DNA of 64,000 nucleotides from an uncultured Chitinophagaceae bacterium (GCA_937919945.1 CALESY010000130.1:3706-67705); one strand, 5' to 3'. Shown: positions 18,347 through 30,500, numbered from the stretch's first letter. Made by a program: numbers and translations. Notes: a model not told the origin generated them from the letters alone.

Positions 18347-18703
18347 TTATTTTTTCGATTGTAATAGCTGTAGTAGCTGTTCGCTATGTTTCCGTTCTGT
18401 TTCGAGCAGCCGTTCATACAGTTCTATGATTTTATCAACCGGATTATTCTGATAAAATACACTTTCTGTAATACTGCCTGAATTAAAAATACTCTGAGAG
18501 CCTGCCGTATCTAATTCCTTGATAAGTTCTTCAGGGAAATCAAGGATGCCGGCAATCAGGCTTAACATGTCGTCGTCGATCGTTTCTGCATTTTCAATCA
18601 GGGAGTAATTCTGCTGTGTCATATGCAGGCGTTGCGCCATGTCTAACTGTTTAATCCCTTTAAAACTTCTGAGCCTGCTGATATTTCTCCCGATATGTTG
18701 CAT
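18347..18703 (-). CDS. Xre-family transcriptional regulator
   Basis: The protein has 118 residues. Residues about 1-60 form a Cro/CI-type helix-turn-helix (NISRLRSFKGIKQLDMAQRLHMTQQNYSLIENAE), followed by a helical C-terminus with a heptad-like run (IIELYERLLETERKHSEQLLQLLQ) that probably dimerises. It is transcribed against the phage-like operon and away from a region with inverted repeats, which suggests autoregulation or control of the neighbouring 72-residue gene. Regulators of this kind are common at Bacteroidota mobile-element borders. A role as element repressor is inferred. Confidence 0.75.
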   Translation of the reverse strand: MQHIGRNISRLRSFKGIKQLDMAQRLHMTQQNYSLIENAETIDDDMLSLIAGILDFPEELIKELDTAGSQSIFNSGSITESVFYQNNPVDKIIELYERLLETERKHSEQLLQLLQSKK

Positions 18704-18710
18704 GGATTGA

Positions 18711-18782
18711 TATTTTACAGTGAGTAAGGTACAAATTTATGGTAAATGGTAAAATACAAGCAAATGCTTGTAAGATACAAGC
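18711..18782. promoter_or_regulatory. Operator-like inverted repeats between divergent genes
   Basis: The 8-bp palindrome half-sites TATTTTAC (18711-18718) and GTAAAATA (18749-18756) face each other. Overlapping the second is TACAAGC (18755-18761) with its inverted copy GCTTGTA (18766-18772) and a third direct copy at 18776-18782. The cluster lies just upstream of the Xre gene start at 18703 and before the gene at 18851, the place expected for an autoregulatory operator. Binding is inferred. Confidence 0.45.
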
Positions 18783-18850
18783 TGCTGTTTCAGAAGCTGT
18801 GGCTAAAAACATATTACTTCGTATAGAGAAAACCGAATTGAATTATCCGC

Positions 18851-19069
18851 ATGATGAAAACGAACACATACCCGGCATTTCCGTACCATGCATCTGAACT
18901 GTCAGCTTTTTTATTCAGTATTGACACGTTTATCGTATCGCTGAAAAACGGACAGATTATTCATTTTGTGGCTGATGATGCAGATGCCTTCAAGCAATGG
19001 TTGTATGAAAAAGGCGTCAGGGATATTAATAAAGATGACGGTGTGTCAGTAATTATGAGAAGTTTGTAA
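18851..19069 (+). CDS. Small conserved-looking hypothetical protein
   Basis: The protein has 72 residues and is acidic. It has a SIDTFIVSLKNGQIIHFVADDADAFKQWLYEKGVRDI core that looks like a compact alpha/beta fold (two strands from a 'KNGQIIHF' turn, then a helix). Similar short proteins accompany Bacteroidota mobile elements, but I cannot give a function. It is divergent from the Xre gene and may be controlled by the operator-like repeats. It is the last gene before the toxin operon. Confidence 0.5.
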   Translation: MMKTNTYPAFPYHASELSAFLFSIDTFIVSLKNGQIIHFVADDADAFKQWLYEKGVRDINKDDGVSVIMRSL

Positions 19070-19402
19070 TAAACTGACGGGCTGATTTACATAAATATCA
19101 AGCAGAAATATTTAAAACTCATTGTCCCATGACGAAGTTAAAAAATGAACAATTAATAGTTATCTCTAAAAATATTTTTGCATAAATGCTTGACAATGAC
19201 AATGTTTTTTTTTTAAATTAGAGTTACCATTATATCACAACACAGAACAAACTACAAACATATAGCTTTATCAGAAACCGAGTAATGTCACCCGAGCCTT
19301 GGACTGGCACCCGTAATACTACCGATTTCTTTTGTTGAAATAGTGCGATTTATCGTAAACGGAATTATCAAATGGGAAACCCTGCCGTTTGATAAAAGTA
19401 AT
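19070..19402 (+). promoter_or_regulatory. Intergenic leader of the toxin operon with a possible promoter
   Basis: An AT-rich stretch of 333 bases without a convincing gene. TATTTTTG at 19173-19180 matches the Bacteroidota -7 box (TAnnTTTG), but no clear TTG -33 box lies 19-21 bp upstream. If used, the leader would be about 215 nt long. An in-frame GTG at 19343 exists, but the ATG at 19403 directly precedes the signal peptide and is preferred. No repeats or RNA gene were identified. Confidence 0.3.
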
Positions 19403-22270
19403 ATGTATTTGTACGTGAAAACCAATCGGCTCATCCTGATACTTATATTGACTATTTTGTCAATAATAAAGCTTCATGCGACGACAGATAGCAGTTTCAT
19501 ATTGTCTGTCAGTCCGCTATATGCAGAATACAATACAGTTTATCAGCCTATAAGCTACAAAGCGGGAAACGCTGTTGCGTCCTATCTCAAATTATCTTGT
19601 TTTCAAAACAGAGGTGAAGATAGTATCTGCCTGTATAATATTGAGTTTGAGAATATTAGTTTTAATACTGGAGTTTATGAATTCTCACTTGACCTCAATA
19701 AAAATACTAAGGTTAATAGTATTTCTTATCAGTTTTTGGATGTGATAAAAAAATTTGAGTTTTTCCCTCCCGGTGAATACACGACTTATATCACTTTATA
19801 TAATAAGGATACCCATGATTCCAGCATTTTCTCTTTTGTATGGGATATTGATAGCACTTTAGCCTATAATTCTGAGTTCAGAAATGATATTGACGAAGCG
19901 TTACAAGAGAAAACGCCAGTATCGGTTCCAGTAAAACTTAAAAAGAAACCTCGTAGTGGGTTAAGCATACAGGATATTAATACACAGACGGGGTATCTAA
20001 GCAAAAAAATAGATAAGCGGTATCATACAACATCCGTTGTCGCACGTAAGGATAATATTACTTATAATGCCTATTATAGCGATGAGTGGTTTTTGGGTTA
20101 TTATCAGTTACACACCAAAGATGTACGCGGTAACACTTTAATATCAGAACATGAGCGGTTATCGGATAGGCCGCAGGCACTTGTTAATTCACGATTAGGT
20201 GGTTTTACCGGATTAAACACGCAGTTAAAATCACTTAACAAACGAAAAAGCAAACAGGATGCTGAAGATATTGATGGTAATATCACCCTATCCAGTAATT
20301 TCAGTACAGGGCAAGAACCCAATTCCATGCAGGATAACAATTTTCAGGAAATACGCGGGAGGGTAGGCATGGAATTATTCAATATGCCGGTTGTCATAGA
20401 AGGTTATTATACCACACAGGATAATAACCGAAAAGCTAAAGCCAGTTTTATACGTATTAAATATGATGTTGAAAAAGCTAAAAGCAAGCTCAATAAGTCA
20501 GCCTACAACTACAAAAACTCCTATGAGAATATCAAAGCAGGCACTGGCTCTGTAACAGGGGAAGCAAAAAATGAGATTTTAAAGTTAGCACGACTGCATA
20601 CCGCTGTTCTCATGGATTTGCAAAAAGACTTCAATATCACGCCGGACATGATTGCTTCCTGTGGCTGTGATATAGACAAACTGTCATCCGGCTTAGATGA
20701 TTCAACAAAGAAAAAACTCTACATAGATAAACAAAATGTACAGAAGAAATGCCAGCAGGCTAACAAATCAAAGCAAAGGATAGCCAGGCTCGAGAAACAA
20801 CTATTACAATATCGAAATCAACAATATTTTGATTCTACCTTAAGCTATAGTAAGCTTCAAAAAATAGGCTCAGGGCACGAAATGTCTGCTAAAGATTTAA
20901 CAAAAGCCTCTAAACATTTTTTGCCACAATCACTGACTTCCTCCGTTTTATCTGGCTTGACGAGGCTTGACATCGGTATATTGAATGACTATGAATCTAA
21001 TTATACTATGTCTGGTCAAACATTAAAAGGCGGCAGTGTGGGTTATGACCTTTCAGGAGTAAAGGTCACGCTTTCAGCGGGTAAGACAGAATATATTTCG
21101 AGGGAAGGGAATGTAGACCGGTATAATACCTATTTACTGAGAGCTGATTTAAAACCTATACGTAAACAAAAAATCAGCTTTCTATATTATGGGTATACGC
21201 CGACCAAACAGATTATAAACGACAATAGTTTTTTTAAATCAGACGCTGCCCTGCCTAGTTTTCGACAGCCGGTACATATTGTATCCTTATTGCATAGTGG
21301 CACTATATCAAAATCATTGACTATAGAATCAGAAGGGGCTGCATCTTATAGGAATATAGCCAATAGGGCTTTGATCGGTAAAGATAACTGGGCGTTAAAA
21401 ACAGGTATTATTTACAACATACCAAAAACAAACGCAGAACTAAAAGCGGAATGGGAACATGTAGGCAAGCGTTTTGAAAATAATGCGTTGCCATATACGA
21501 GAGCCGCAACTGAAAGGTATACCTTATCAACGCATGTAATCCTGTTTGAATCATTCCTGCGTGTCGGGGTACAATATAATATGCTGAAACAGGAGACATT
21601 TTCTTCAACAGGATATAATACTAAATGGGGTTTCGATATACAAACAAGATCAAAACGATATCCAAATATATATTTGTCTTACAAGCCCTTCAGCACCTTC
21701 AGGCGTTTTGACGATACAATGGCTATAGCTCAAAGACCTGTGTCAGGTTCTGTATGGATTGCGAGAACAAGTTACCAGATAAAAAGAAAGTATGTAAATC
21801 ATCGCTTCAGCCTTAGTTATAACCGAAACCATAGTAATATGGATACTATACGTTATGAAAGCCAAACGCTTCAAGGTGGCTATACCTATACTACTAAAAA
21901 AGAAATAATCAATTCAAATATTGGATGGTTAGTACAACCTGTGGTCGCAGCAAAAGACCCAAGCGGATCAATGAGGAGCTTTTTTATTAACGCTTCTATT
22001 ACCCGAAACATGAATGACAAACTAAGTCTAAGCTTAGGGCAAGATATAGCAATCGCACCTTTTGGTATCCAGCGTACTATTACCTCTTTGGGAACTGCCT
22101 ATTCGTTTGCCAAACTTCCTGTCTTGTTATTCATACAAACCAGGTATTCACAAATCAGGTTGAATGAAACGGTGGGACATAAAGAAATCTGGAATGTGAC
22201 ATTGGGGGTTAATTACAGGTTTAGGGCAAGAGAACCTAAATGGAAATCTATGAACAACAAACATAAATAA
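19403..22270 (+). CDS. Large exported protein with probable outer-membrane beta-barrel
   Basis: With the ATG at 19403 the protein has 955 residues and starts with a signal peptide (LILILILTILSIIKLHA). Residues about 30-170 form a beta-sandwich-like region. The middle (about 330-500) is charged and helical with heptad-like runs and two cysteines in CGCD. The C-terminal 450 residues alternate aromatic and polar residues in typical transmembrane-strand fashion, and the barrel region ends NVTLGVNYRFRAR, close to an outer-membrane beta-signal. It is the first gene of a tightly spaced operon feeding two huge YD/RHS proteins, so it may be their outer-membrane export or anchoring pore. No named family is recognised. 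Confidence 0.5.
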   Translation: MYLYVKTNRLILILILTILSIIKLHATTDSSFILSVSPLYAEYNTVYQPISYKAGNAVASYLKLSCFQNRGEDSICLYNIEFENISFNTGVYEFSLDLNKNTKVNSISYQFLDVIKKFEFFPPGEYTTYITLYNKDTHDSSIFSFVWDIDSTLAYNSEFRNDIDEALQEKTPVSVPVKLKKKPRSGLSIQDINTQTGYLSKKIDKRYHTTSVVARKDNITYNAYYSDEWFLGYYQLHTKDVRGNTLISEHERLSDRPQALVNSRLGGFTGLNTQLKSLNKRKSKQDAEDIDGNITLSSNFSTGQEPNSMQDNNFQEIRGRVGMELFNMPVVIEGYYTTQDNNRKAKASFIRIKYDVEKAKSKLNKSAYNYKNSYENIKAGTGSVTGEAKNEILKLARLHTAVLMDLQKDFNITPDMIASCGCDIDKLSSGLDDSTKKKLYIDKQNVQKKCQQANKSKQRIARLEKQLLQYRNQQYFDSTLSYSKLQKIGSGHEMSAKDLTKASKHFLPQSLTSSVLSGLTRLDIGILNDYESNYTMSGQTLKGGSVGYDLSGVKVTLSAGKTEYISREGNVDRYNTYLLRADLKPIRKQKISFLYYGYTPTKQIINDNSFFKSDAALPSFRQPVHIVSLLHSGTISKSLTIESEGAASYRNIANRALIGKDNWALKTGIIYNIPKTNAELKAEWEHVGKRFENNALPYTRAATERYTLSTHVILFESFLRVGVQYNMLKQETFSSTGYNTKWGFDIQTRSKRYPNIYLSYKPFSTFRRFDDTMAIAQRPVSGSVWIARTSYQIKRKYVNHRFSLSYNRNHSNMDTIRYESQTLQGGYTYTTKKEIINSNIGWLVQPVVAAKDPSGSMRSFFINASITRNMNDKLSLSLGQDIAIAPFGIQRTITSLGTAYSFAKLPVLLFIQTRYSQIRLNETVGHKEIWNVTLGVNYRFRAREPKWKSMNNKHK

Positions 22271-22276
22271 AGTACT

Positions 22277-23422
22277 ATGAAAAAGACATTCATACTATAT
22301 CTGCATTATTATTTGCTGATGTTCGTATTAAGCTTTGGTTGGTCAAATGCTATGATGGCACAACAGGCTGCCGTAATTGTAAACATGGCAGGACTTGAAG
22401 GCATAGAGATTAACCAGCAAAACGTTTTCAACTATGATTTGGTCAATAATACGGGTAAACAACTTGATGTTACTATCAAAGGTTCTATACGTTACCGAAA
22501 TTCTTCATTGAATGCTTTTTATGTTTTTACAACAAGCTTGATTGAGGGGAATAACCGCTTTAGCAAGGATAAGGTAAACAATGCAGTGTGGACATTTTCT
22601 GACAATGGGTTCAGGGAGCTATTTTTTGATTATAATAAAATGCCGCAAGGTACTTATGAGTATTGTATTAGTATAGGACTGAATAAGAATAATCCGGAGT
22701 ACCAGATAGGAGACCCGATACAGGAGTGCGTTTACCAGATAGTCAATGATATATTTCTCATCAACTTAGTTGAACCTGAGAATAACGCAAAAATATATGA
22801 ATACAATCCCATGCTCTCTTGGGTAGTAAATTATCCCTTTGCCAGTCAATTAACCTACAGGTTGCGGGTGGCAGAAGCCAGAGACGGTCAAAACAACGAA
22901 AACGCTATCAACAGGAATAATCCCATATATCAGGATAACCAAGTCTTTGCAACCAGTCTCACTTATCCGGTTACTGCAAGGCCACTGGTAAAATACCAGC
23001 CGTATGTGTGGACGGTTGATGCCTATTATAAAGGTATTCTGTTAGGCGGTGCAGAAGCATGGCGGTTTACCATTATTGAAGATTCTTTGCTAAGGGAAGT
23101 GTCTGTAGATTTAGCATATTATGAATTTGAAGAGCATATAGGAGATACGCGATTGAATATTGCCGGTGAGATGAAACTCAAATACCGGGCTGATGGCAAC
23201 ACAGACACCTTATTCTTTAAGATTGTCAATGATAAAGGCGATGAAATAAAATTCAACGAAAATGTCAGGCCTTTATCTAATGGTTATAACTGGCTGGTAT
23301 TGCAGTTTCATGAAAAACTAAGCCTGAAGCATAACAATAAATACACATTATTAATTGAAAATGTTAAAGGCCAGTCGTTTAAAGTGCCATTCACATATCT
23401 TAATCCCCTTTTTATAAAATGA
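22277..23422 (+). CDS. Exported beta-sandwich protein of the RHS operon
   Basis: The protein has 381 residues. A hydrophobic signal segment (about 1-28, ending FGWSNAMMAQ) is followed by two or three all-beta domains. The middle one (about 165-260; PENNAKIYEYNPMLSWVV..., YVWTVDAYYKG, WRFTI) looks like a fibronectin-III-type sandwich. No catalytic motif is visible. The gene starts 7 nt after the barrel protein and its stop overlaps the next start (ATGA), so it is translated together with both. A periplasmic or surface adaptor role is inferred. Confidence 0.45.
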   Translation: MKKTFILYLHYYLLMFVLSFGWSNAMMAQQAAVIVNMAGLEGIEINQQNVFNYDLVNNTGKQLDVTIKGSIRYRNSSLNAFYVFTTSLIEGNNRFSKDKVNNAVWTFSDNGFRELFFDYNKMPQGTYEYCISIGLNKNNPEYQIGDPIQECVYQIVNDIFLINLVEPENNAKIYEYNPMLSWVVNYPFASQLTYRLRVAEARDGQNNENAINRNNPIYQDNQVFATSLTYPVTARPLVKYQPYVWTVDAYYKGILLGGAEAWRFTIIEDSLLREVSVDLAYYEFEEHIGDTRLNIAGEMKLKYRADGNTDTLFFKIVNDKGDEIKFNENVRPLSNGYNWLVLQFHEKLSLKHNNKYTLLIENVKGQSFKVPFTYLNPLFIK

Positions 23423-23934
23423 GTAACAGAAGGATAAAATTGGACAGGGTGTTATTGTATTGCGTTAGTATAGTAGTACTCTTTATTGGCAGTTATATAT
23501 TGTATCATCATGGTTCAGGTACTGGTAGTAAAGAGGTGGGTTATATTGATATTGGACGTTTGGTAGAAGGATACAAGCTAAAGAAAGACCTTGAAAATAT
23601 AAGTAGCCAGAATTTATATAAAATCAAAGCAGTGGTTGACAGCTTGGAAATGTTGAAAAAAGTAAGTGGCACCCAGTCCAATATTGAACTGGACAAACAA
23701 CTTGAAAATGCGCAATATGCATTTCAGCAATATTACTCAAAGACAAATCAGGAGATCAATAAAAAAATCTGGGAAAGGTTAAATCCAGTGCTTGAACAAT
23801 ATGGTAGTGAGCAACATTTACAGATGCTGATTGGGGCTAATGGTGCAGGCACGTTGTTGTATGCGGATAAAAGCAGGGATTATACCGAGGATTTAATCAG
23901 GTACGCGAATGAAAAATATGAAAAAACTCATTAA
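23419..23934 (+). CDS. Skp/OmpH-like periplasmic chaperone
   Basis: The protein has 171 residues. A single N-terminal membrane or uncleaved signal helix (about 10-28) is followed by VGYIDIGRLVEGYKLKKDLE, the usual OmpH strand and helix. Two long charged helices (about 60-130) follow, and the C-terminus NPVLEQYGSEQHLQMLIGANGAGTLLYADKSRDYT matches the strand region of Skp-family chaperones. Skp holds unfolded outer-membrane proteins in the periplasm. A dedicated copy inside this operon suggests help in moving the very large YD/RHS proteins or the barrel protein. Its start overlaps the upstream stop in ATGA. Confidence 0.7.
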   Translation: MSNRRIKLDRVLLYCVSIVVLFIGSYILYHHGSGTGSKEVGYIDIGRLVEGYKLKKDLENISSQNLYKIKAVVDSLEMLKKVSGTQSNIELDKQLENAQYAFQQYYSKTNQEINKKIWERLNPVLEQYGSEQHLQMLIGANGAGTLLYADKSRDYTEDLIRYANEKYEKTH

Positions 23935-24517
23935 GGTTGCTGTAACTCTGACAGTACTGCTTACAGGGTGTGGTCATAAAACCATGTCCCCTGTTGAGTA
24001 TATATACTATATGGAAGATGCGGCTAATAAAGCAAGGCAATCAGTCAAAGCTGGTGGATTGAATTATATTATCCAATTATCGCCGCCTGAATATATGGTA
24101 TCAAAAGAATTACTCACAGACGAATCTACCTATGTAAATTATACAGAAAGGTTAAACGAACTAAAAGGCAATGTCTTTTTTCAGATTCAAATAGGTAAAG
24201 AACGAGTGGGTGAAAGTATGATAGAAAAGAAGCAGGAAGATACACGGGCTGAGAGCAGGGTTATGTACTACGCATCATCAGCAGCAAACGACATAGGATT
24301 GTCAGTTGATGGACAGTTAATAGCCCCTGTTGCCTACCACTTTGAAGACAATTACGGATTAGCACCTTATAACACCATATTGGTTGGATTTAAGATGCCT
24401 GAAAAATATGAAGTAATCACGTTGAACTTTAATGATAGGTATAGCAATATACCCCTGATAAAGGCAAGTTATACGGAACAGTTTATTAAAAACCTGCCCG
24501 CATTAAGTATAAAATGA
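23909..24517 (+). CDS. Lipoprotein of the RHS operon
   Basis: The protein has 202 residues. A short signal with a lipobox (LLTGC, Cys21 from the ATG at 23909, or Cys18 from the ATG at 23918) is followed by a mostly beta domain with no motif I recognise. It overlaps the upstream gene by 26 nt and its stop overlaps the next ATG (ATGA). The lipid anchor would place it at the outer membrane, next to the barrel protein. The start is uncertain between the two ATGs; both leave the lipobox intact. Confidence 0.55.
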   Translation: MKNMKKLIKVAVTLTVLLTGCGHKTMSPVEYIYYMEDAANKARQSVKAGGLNYIIQLSPPEYMVSKELLTDESTYVNYTERLNELKGNVFFQIQIGKERVGESMIEKKQEDTRAESRVMYYASSAANDIGLSVDGQLIAPVAYHFEDNYGLAPYNTILVGFKMPEKYEVITLNFNDRYSNIPLIKASYTEQFIKNLPALSIK

Positions 24518-27500
24518 CAGCATTTATGAAAAAAGTACTCCTTAGATCTACTGCAAGAACACTGATACTCTGTTTGGGATACCAGTTAGTGTTTCCTGTT
24601 GTTACTTATGCGTTGACATCAGGGCCATCACAACCTGAAGTGCAGAGTTTTGAACCAGTGGGAACAACAGAAATGGTGGATATGTTCACCGGTGATTTTA
24701 CATACAATATCCCGCTGATGGATGTGGAGGGGTTCCCGATAAATATATCTTATCATGGGGGCGTTAATATTGAACAGGAGGCAAGCTGGGTAGGGCTTGG
24801 ATGGAATATTAATCCTGGTGAAATTAACAGGGCTGTTCGCGGCTTACCAGATGATTTTAACGGAGAAACTATTGAAAAGACAATCCATATTGAAGATGAG
24901 GTAAACTATCGGGTCGGGATGGGGGTGTCCGCGTCGCTTGAGGTATTTGGATTCAATCCTAATCAGTATGGATTGAATTTATCGATTGGTGTTGGAAACT
25001 ATATAGCCTATAGCAATTATAAAGGCATGAGTGTTGGTGGTAATATCGGTGTAACCGTTTCAACTCCTATTGCAAGTGCAGGCGTAGACGTAGGTGTAGG
25101 GTCTCAATCCGGAGCGGATGTAGATTTGAATGCCGGGTTGCACTTACCAATGAAAATTACCCAAGATGCAGGTGCGGGTATTGGTGTTACAGGTAGCACC
25201 GGTTTTAATTCGCGTTCAGGCCTTAAAGACCTTTCTTTTGGTGTAAATATGACTACATCTATCACTACAAACGGAAAAGTTGGGAATGAGGATAAGTATA
25301 AAGAAAAAAGAGCTACTACAACCATACCGGGACAATCTTTCGGTTCAAGTATTCCCATTGGGTTACAAAATTATGTACCTGTCATTACAAACCCGAGCGT
25401 TCAAAAGACGTTTCAATTTCAGGCAAGGTTTGGGGGTGAAGTATTTTATGTCTTTCCTAATGTGCATATGAGCATTATGAAAAGCACATTGAAATTTGAG
25501 GAGGATGGATCAAGAAAAGGCTACGGCTACCTCTATTCAGAAAATGCACCCGAAGATGGTATCATGGATTTTAGCCGTGAGAAAGACGGATATTATAACA
25601 GTACATTGAAGAACCTACCCTTGTCGTCAATGACTTATGATGTATACGCCATAAGCGGTCAGGGAACAGGTGGTGTGTTCAGGCCATTCAGAAATGATAT
25701 CGGCTCTATACATGACCCGTTGGTAGCTCCGCCTAAAAGTACGACCAGAGACTTAAAGTTAGAAGCAGGTATTGGTAATATTTTTGAGGTTGGTACAGAT
25801 TTGACGTTCTATGATAATGAAACAAAATCCGGTGCATGGAAAAGATTTCCTTTCAGAGGTAAAGAGGTTAATAACTTATTCGAAAAAGCATATTTCAAAC
25901 AAGCGGGAGAACTTACCTATAACAATCAACAGTTAACCACTGCGTTATTCAATAGTAACCCTCAATACTTATATGATGACGAAAATACGCTCAAAGGCAT
26001 TGGCAGTTCAGCAAGTATGCCCGGAAAGCTGGGTGGTAGCTTTATTTATACAGGTAGCAATACAGACAGGACAGCCAGGGCAAACGTGCTGAATTATATT
26101 ACAGGTGAGGAGTCGGATGTTAAAGATGTCGCGCATGTAAAAAAAGTCATCAGCTATACGAATAACGGTTCAAATCCATTTTGTAATCCTACTTCCACAG
26201 AATATAATAGGCATGGAACAAATAGTGATCAGGCTAAAAAACATCATTTGACTGAACTTACCCAAACGCTACCTGACGGAAGAAGATATGTATATGGGAT
26301 ACCTGCAATGAACCACGTCACTAAAGAAGTATCGTTCGGCGTATCTGGCAGCAAAGCAAATATAAATACGGGAATTGTTGAAATTGATCGTAGTACCAGT
26401 GATCATGATGATTCTAAGAATAACAAAAAAGGTAAAGAGCATTTTTATTCTTACACGGGTACACCTGCTTATGCATATAGCTATTTGCTAACATCGGTTT
26501 TATCAAATGATTATGTAGATGTTTTAGGTGATGGGCCAAGCGATGATGACCTTGGTGCGTTTACGAAAATTAACTACACCAAATGGGATGATGATTATCG
26601 TTGGAGAGCACCATATCATTCCGATTCTGCACAGTATAACCCCGGATTCTGGTGCGATGTAGATGATGATAAGGGTAACTATATCATGGGTTCGAAAGAC
26701 ATATGGCATATCCGCTCCATAGAAACCAAGAATTTCGTAGCAGAGTTTTATATCTCTACAAGGGACGACGCCAAAGGGGTGAGTTCTTCTATCCTGCATT
26801 CCGGAAGTACCATTGACGTGTCAGGTAAATATGCAGGCTCAAAAACCAGTAATGGCGGACAATCCTATTCGTATAAGCTGGATTCAATAAAGCTTTACAA
26901 TAAACATGACCGATATATTAATGAAAATAATGCCGTACCCATCAAGACGGTAGTATTCCGCTACTCTTATAATTTATGCCAAGGTATCCCGAATACTTTT
27001 TCTTCGAGTCCTTCAACAGCAGGTAAGCTTACTCTCGAACGTATATACATCAAGCATGGTAATTCACAAAAAAGCCTTCTTAGCCCTTATGTATTTACTT
27101 ACAATGGGAATAATCCCCGATATAATTTCGCATGTAAAGACCGTTGGGGAAATTACAAGCCTTCAGATCTAAGTCTTGGGAATTATGAGTTCCCTTATGT
27201 TTCACAAGACCCTGCTTTAAAGTCTGATAATGATGCCAATGCAGCATCATGGAGTCTGACAGATATTAAATTGCCGTCCGGTGGTAAGATACATGTGGAC
27301 TATGAAAGTGATGATTATTCTTACGTGCAGGATAGACGTACGATGGATATGTTTAAAGTGGAAGGTTTTGGCAGTAGCTCTAATAAAGATATTAAATCTA
27401 CGTTGTATGAAAGTGTTGACCAAGTGAATGAATATGTTTACTTCAAAAGAAGAATATCCAGGGAAAATACAAGCTTGTCAATTAAGCAGAACTACCTGGA

Positions 27501-30500
27501 GAATGCACAATATTTATATTACAGCTTCAATTTGGATATTTCTGGTACTGGGCGGCATGAGCATATTAAAGGCTATGCTTTGATAGACGATGCCGGTATC
27601 TGTCCCAATGATACTGATTACGGATGGGTAAAATTGAAAAAAGAAAAGCCAGGTAATAATAGCAATCATTTATTCCATCCTGCTACTATATATGGGTTGA
27701 ATATAGGCAGAAGGTATTTGCCACATGTTATTTATCCGGGATTTAAAAATGGGAATAGTGGACCAATTCAAATCATGCAAGGGTTAAAAGCTGCTGGTAA
27801 TGAATTGTTAACTATTTCAAAAAATCCTATTGTCCGTTTTGTAGAAAAGGATAAAAAAGCAAAGAATGTCAACGTAAATAAATCATGGATCAGGTTAAAT
27901 ACTCCCGGGCTTACCAAACAAGGAGGCGGGATAAGGGTAAAACAATTAACACTGAACGATGCTTGGAGCACATTGACCTCAAATCCAAGTAGTGCTAATT
28001 ATGGGAAGGTTTACGATTATACTGTTTGGGATGCTAAATGGAACAAAAATATCAGTAGTGGTGTTGCCAGTTATGAACCGTCAATAGGCGGAGATGAAAA
28101 CCCGTTTAAATTGCCTGTAAAGTATACTGAAGATGCAGGCCGCTTATTACCTGCTATCGAATTCTTCCAGGAAGAGCCTTTCGGAGAGTCATTTTTCCCG
28201 CCGCCGACAGTTGGATATAGTAAGGTGAGGGTTAGCAGTATTCATGCTAATAGCGCCCGTTCTTCACAGTCGGAAGAAGAATTTATTTTTTATACTGCTA
28301 AAGATTTTCCGATACAGGTTAATTACACAGGCAAAGATGCACCTGGGACAATTAAGAAGAAAACGCTCCGAAAAAAATACCAGGAAGAAAGAGTCATGCA
28401 GGGGTATTCTCTTTGCTTTAATGACATGCATGGTAAATTACGCAGTTCCAATGTGTACATTATTAAAACTGATGGAACAAACAGGAAGCGGGAATTAGTT
28501 TCCGGCATGACATATAACTATCAGGTAGATGCTAAAGGACAATTAAACAATGTTGTCAATGCAGTTGTGCGCGACCGTGGTTCAGATAAGAATATGAGTA
28601 TCCAGTCAATTAAACTGGGAGAGGAAGTGGATTTTACGATTGACACTAGAGAAAGAGATGTAAGGTCCTACTCAAGAAACGTGGATATAAATTGTAACGT
28701 AGTATTATTTGGTTTCATCCCTATACCTATTCCTACTGCGTTTTTCCCGGATAAGGAAGAGAAAGTGATTTTCAGGTCAATGGTATCTACCAAGATTATA
28801 CAGCGATATGGTATCCTGAAATCTGTTGAAAATTATGACCATGGGGCTACAACAGTTACAGAGAACCTGTTGTATGATAGTGAAACGGGAGGTGTATTGC
28901 TTACACGTACGAATAATGAATACCAGGATGGTATTTATAAATTAAGAACACCGGCATATTGGGGATATATATGTATGGGGCCTGCTTATGTCAATATCAA
29001 CTATGAAGAAGAGAATGATACACTGATTTTGCAAACCCGTTCTGGTATATCAGGGTATAAACCAACATTTTATGCAGATATGCTGGTTAATCATCCGGAG
29101 CGTTTCTTTCCCGGTGATGAATTATTAATATCTTATAAAATTGGTGGAACTGATCACCAGGTAAAAGTATGGGTGAATGATAACTATCGCGCTCCCGTAC
29201 AGCATCCTTTGACTTATCTTAATGCACCTTATCCAGGTGAGCGTTCGCTACCCTATGCATTGGATATTCGAGTTGTACCCAGGTATATTTTTAAGAACGG
29301 TGTTGCCCAATGGCCAGGTAATCCTTCCGCAGGTGACACGATTACAGGGGTAGCCGTAAAAGTGTTACGATCTGGGAAAAGAAATAATTTGGACAAAGAT
29401 GTTCAGACAACAGAATTTGCGCAAAACCCGTATAGCACTAACATAGGCACTTTAATAGGTAATTTTAATCATTTCAGCCCTGCACCTGCTTATGCTAAAG
29501 TGATTAATTCAGTTGTTAAAAAATATTCTGATTATAGTGTAGGGCCATATTTTTCTGATTCAGCAGAAGCTATTTTACCAAACTATCCACTATCTAGCGC
29601 TAATCCTCATTATTACAAGCCGAATATTTATGCGGTAAATAAATTGGATGGCAGCGATACTTTACAAGTGTTTAATAAATTTGTTTTAGGGCATGCGGGT
29701 AATTACAGGCAAAATATTGAGGCAGTTTTCAGAGGAAAAAGAAATTATTCGAATAATTCGGCCAGGTATGACGGAACCTATAGCATTCAGAATAATAATA
29801 TCTGGTCTCTAACATACAATGGTGAGAGAGCAGTTATATGGGCTACTTATGAACCTGATTGGGTTGCATCAAAAACTATTCATAAATATGACGTATTTGG
29901 TAATGCAATTGAAGAGTCAGATGCGACAGGTAAAAAATCGTCAGCTCAATATGAGTATAATAAATCACTACCTGTAGCAGTAGCTAACAATATTGACCAA
30001 GACCGTTTCTTCTTCGAAGGGTTTGAAGACTACTACAACTTAAGGCCTGACCTTATTTTTAACATGTTTGGAAGTAGCCATTATTACCATACACCATTCA
30101 GTAAGTATTTCAAATCTTCTCAAAGTACATTGACCAGATATAACCAGAAATATGTACGAACCAACCTGATTAATAATAACGATACTATTACATCTGTTGC
30201 CAGTCATACTGGCAAATATTCATTGAGGTGTTCTACAGGAAGATCATTTAATATAAAATTAAAAGGAACGAATGCTTGGTATGTTGCTCACTATGCCCAT
30301 ATAAGGGATTTTGGTATTGATACAAACAAAAAGTATATCATAAGCCTTTGGTTGAAACCTGCCGGCGGGACATTTGCAGACGCACAAACAGTTGCTGATA
30401 ACACCCAAATGGTTCTTACTGATAATAGTATGTCTCATTTGTATCGTTTCCAATTAAAAACCCAAAGCATAGATGGTTGGTATAAAGCAGAATGTATTAT

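Noticed and set aside
19343..19402. Upstream GTG start for the barrel protein
   Set aside because: It would put 20 polar residues before the signal peptide; the ATG at 19403 is better placed.
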